NCBI RefSeq assembly: GCF_026343945.1
Contig: NZ_JAPKNJ010000001.1
Span: 1,240,001-1,304,000, forward strand
From: Kaistia algarum
Lineage (GTDB): Bacteria > Pseudomonadota > Alphaproteobacteria > Rhizobiales > Kaistiaceae
DNA length: 64,000 nucleotides
Direction: 5' to 3'
A program made the position numbers and the translations under genes. The notes below the pieces were generated by a model. It saw only the letters and a list, made by a program, of their open reading frames with translations, ran no database searches and had not been told where the DNA came from. Below are positions 62,364-64,000 of this stretch, piece after piece (the stretch's first letter is position 1; each line of letters starts with the position of its first letter).

Positions 62364-62464
62364 GATGACCTAAACCCCTGGAGTTTGGAGAACTACGATC
62401 CTGAACGATGCGTCCATTTCCGATCGCCCGGTCGGCTGAGTTCCCTGCGCCGTATTCCGGATAT

Positions 62465-62522
62465 CGTTGATGGTCATACAATCCTGCGCGAGTTTTAGCG
62501 TTTGTCAATCGGGTAGGCATGC
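62465..62522 (-). promoter_or_regulatory. Promoter/operator of the BMP nucleoside-type operon
   Basis: Read on the minus strand, a perfect TTGACA -35 is followed after 17 bases by AGGATT, and TTGTATGACCA (an FCD operator, TNGTNNNACNA) overlaps and follows it. The block is an inverted copy of 62746-62805. Confidence 0.72.
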
Positions 62523-62745
62523 CTGGAATCCGAACATTGACTGCTCGGCTGTTAGGCATTCTCCGGCCGGCGGCGCTTCCTGACTAATATCGATCAACGG
62601 CTTGCCCGGCTCTTCTGAACGAAGATGGCGGGAACGAGGAACGTAGCGTTAGCCTTGGCTTGCCGTCTTTCGCCGCCCTTGTCGCAAAACGATCGATCCT
62701 GAGCGGGTTTTGGCCGGAATTGCGCGAAATCTGCTGAATCTAAGT

Positions 62746-62805
62746 GCATGCCTACCCGATTGACAAAAATCAAATCCGGCGCACAGGATTGTATGACCAT
62801 CAACG
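62746..62805 (+). promoter_or_regulatory. Promoter/operator of the divergent sugar-type ABC operon
   Basis: TTGACA and the TTGTATGACCA operator occur in the same order as in the inverted copy at 62465-62522, with two extra bases in the spacer. The outer blocks of about 21 and 22 bases are identical between copies. It lies 50 bases upstream of the binding-protein start. Confidence 0.72.
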
Positions 62806-62854
62806 AGTTTGATCTTGGACGTGGTCTCGATTTGGCGAGGAACGGAGAGTCAGA

Positions 62855-64000
62855 TGCCAATCCAGCAGGGAACGATGAAACCAGCACGCCGCCCGGTTCG
62901 GGCGAGCCTCGCCGCCGGCCTAGTTGGCCTCGGCCTCCTCGCCGCGCCGCTGTCGGCCTTCGCCGACGGCATCACGCTCAAGGTGTTCGGAGGCTCGACC
63001 CTTGATCAGCTCGCCCCGCGCCAGGCGCCGGATGAGCAGAAGAAGATCCAGAAGGAGGTTTTCGACGGCTTCCTGAAGGCCTATCCGGAAGTGACCGCGA
63101 TCGAATGGGACGCGCAGGGTCCGCAGGGCGACGCGATCCAGCGGCTGATGACGGCACGCCTCGCCGACCAGGAGATGGACCTCATCGCCTGCCCGGCTTT
63201 CTACACCAACGGTGCCTATGTCCGCCGCAAGCTGGTCATGCCGATCACCGACAAGATCAAGCCGTTCCAGGACCGCATCGACGCGGCGGCGCTTGGTGCC
63301 TTCACGATCAGCGGCGAGGTCTATGGCGTTCCGATCTCGACGCTTTCGACGTCGACGATCTACTACAATGTCGACATGTTCAATAAGCTCGGCATACCGG
63401 TTCCGACGACCTATGAGGAGCTGAAAGCGGCCGTGCCGAAGCTTCAGGCGGCCGGCGTGATCCCGCTGCTGCATCAGGGCTCGAACACGGTCATGTGGCC
63501 GATGTGGTATTTCGAGACACTGTCGCAGACGACAGGCGATGCCGTCGCCAAGACGGTCAAGAACCTCGACGGCACGGCGAAGTTCACCGATGCGACGGAT
63601 GTCGAGGCTTTCAAGCTGATCAAGCAATGGGTGGATGACGGCGTCCTGTCGAAGGATTCGCTCGCCGTCGACATGGACGGGATGCGTGCCGCCTTCGCGG
63701 CCGGCAAGAGCGCCATGTATTATGGCGGCACCTGGGAAATCCCGTCGCTGCAGTCGAGCGTCAAGGACTTCAAATGGGGCGTCTTCCCCTTCCCGAAGAT
63801 GGCCGGAACCCCTGGCAATCCCGGACATGGTGGCGGTGCTGACAACGGCATCTGCGTCTCCTCCTCGATCAAGCCGGAGAAGCTCGACGCCGCGGTCAAG
63901 TTCATCGAGTACCTGACCCGCCCCGAAGTCGCGACGCTCTATCTCGCTCCCGAGCAGCCGATCGCCGCGTCGATCAAGGGCGTGCCGCAGATCGAGGATG
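62855..64000 (+). CDS. Sugar-type ABC transporter substrate-binding protein (3' truncated by window)
   Basis: The frame is open from ATG 62855 to the window end, giving at least 382 residues. A signal peptide (Arg-rich start, LAAGLVGLGLLAAPLSAFA, cleavage before DGI) precedes a family 1 solute-binding domain: GPQGDAIQRLMTARLADQEMDL, YGVPISTLSTSTIYYNVDMF, MYYGGTWEIPSL and KFIEYLTRPEVATLYL. GGAGAG precedes the start. It is divergent from the BMP operon and shares its operator sequence. The permease and ATPase genes should lie to the right. Confidence 0.9.

Larger units (their letters stand above)
62364..62854. other. Divergent control region of two ABC operons
   Basis: This 491-base gap separates the BMP operon (minus) from a second ABC operon (plus). 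It contains two inverted copies of one promoter/operator at 62465-62522 and 62746-62805. The central part (62523-62745) holds no clear gene; a 97-codon frame on the minus strand lacks family features. Confidence 0.7.

Noticed and set aside
62594..62887. 97-codon minus-strand frame in the divergent control region
   Set aside because: It overlaps the promoter and start of the plus-strand binding-protein gene and lacks any family motif.

Overview
The window is GC-rich, densely coded DNA from an alphaproteobacterium, most likely of the order Hyphomicrobiales (Rhizobiales). Supporting signs are the aerobic cobG-type cobalamin genes, an NAD-dependent fdsGBA formate dehydrogenase, a petP/petR-like pair beside ilvE, smoEFGK-type polyol transport genes, clpS-clpA, and BMP-type nucleoside transporters, with many ATGA/GTGA stop-start overlaps. 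I see no tRNA, rRNA, CRISPR array, insertion sequence or phage gene. Genus is not resolved. Both ends cut genes: a GntR regulator at the left and a sugar-type ABC binding protein at the right.

Left third (1-19.9 kb). A GntR/FCD regulator precedes an unusual cluster: pyroglutamyl-peptidase I-like protein, 2-oxoglutarate/Fe(II) oxygenase, short-chain dehydrogenase and a convergent amidohydrolase. Next on the minus strand come an aldose 1-epimerase relative, an inverted-repeat element, and the formate dehydrogenase operon fdsG-fdsB-fdsA-fdhD-fdsD. Divergent to it are proC, a DUF4279 gene, a TetR regulator, a CsaA-like tRNA-binding protein and a VOC-family protein. A three-gene regulatory operon (MarR-type petP, OmpR-type petR, histidine kinase) lies divergent from ilvE.

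Middle (20-35 kb). The cobalamin block is cobG-H-I-J, then cobK on the opposite strand, then cobL-E-M-B, covering much of the aerobic route from precorrin-2 towards cobyrinic acid diamide. It is followed by clpS-clpA, an ECF41 sigma factor with its carboxymuconolactone-decarboxylase partner (with a textbook ECF41 promoter), 6-phosphogluconate dehydrogenase, a stand-alone receiver protein and a CsbD-like stress protein preceded by a perfect CRP-type palindrome.

Polyol locus (35-43 kb). An ABC transporter (binding protein, two permeases, ATPase) and a polyol dehydrogenase form one minus-strand operon. A SorC/DeoR-type regulator and an FGGY pentulose kinase flank it, and repeated GAGCATTTGCTC-like palindromes lie in the control region. 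The likely flow is uptake of a sugar alcohol, oxidation to a ketose, then phosphorylation.

Right third (43-64 kb). First come SoxR and a SoxR-boxed MFS exporter, a lactonase, a mutarotase-like protein, RidA, a VIT-family transporter, a cytochrome b561/PepSY pair, a LysE exporter and two tandem 'amino acid synthesis' (PF06684/DUF1185) paralogues. Then a long minus-strand operon encodes a BMP-type ABC transporter, two nucleoside hydrolases, a cysteine hydrolase, a MarR regulator and an enamidase-like amidohydrolase. This looks like uptake and ring-opening of a nucleoside or nucleoside-like N-heterocycle. Two inverted copies of one promoter/operator drive this operon and the divergent second ABC system. 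A related GntR/FCD-type site (TNGTNNNACNA) precedes the PF06684 pair, suggesting one regulon. This is the part of the window most likely to hold an undescribed pathway.
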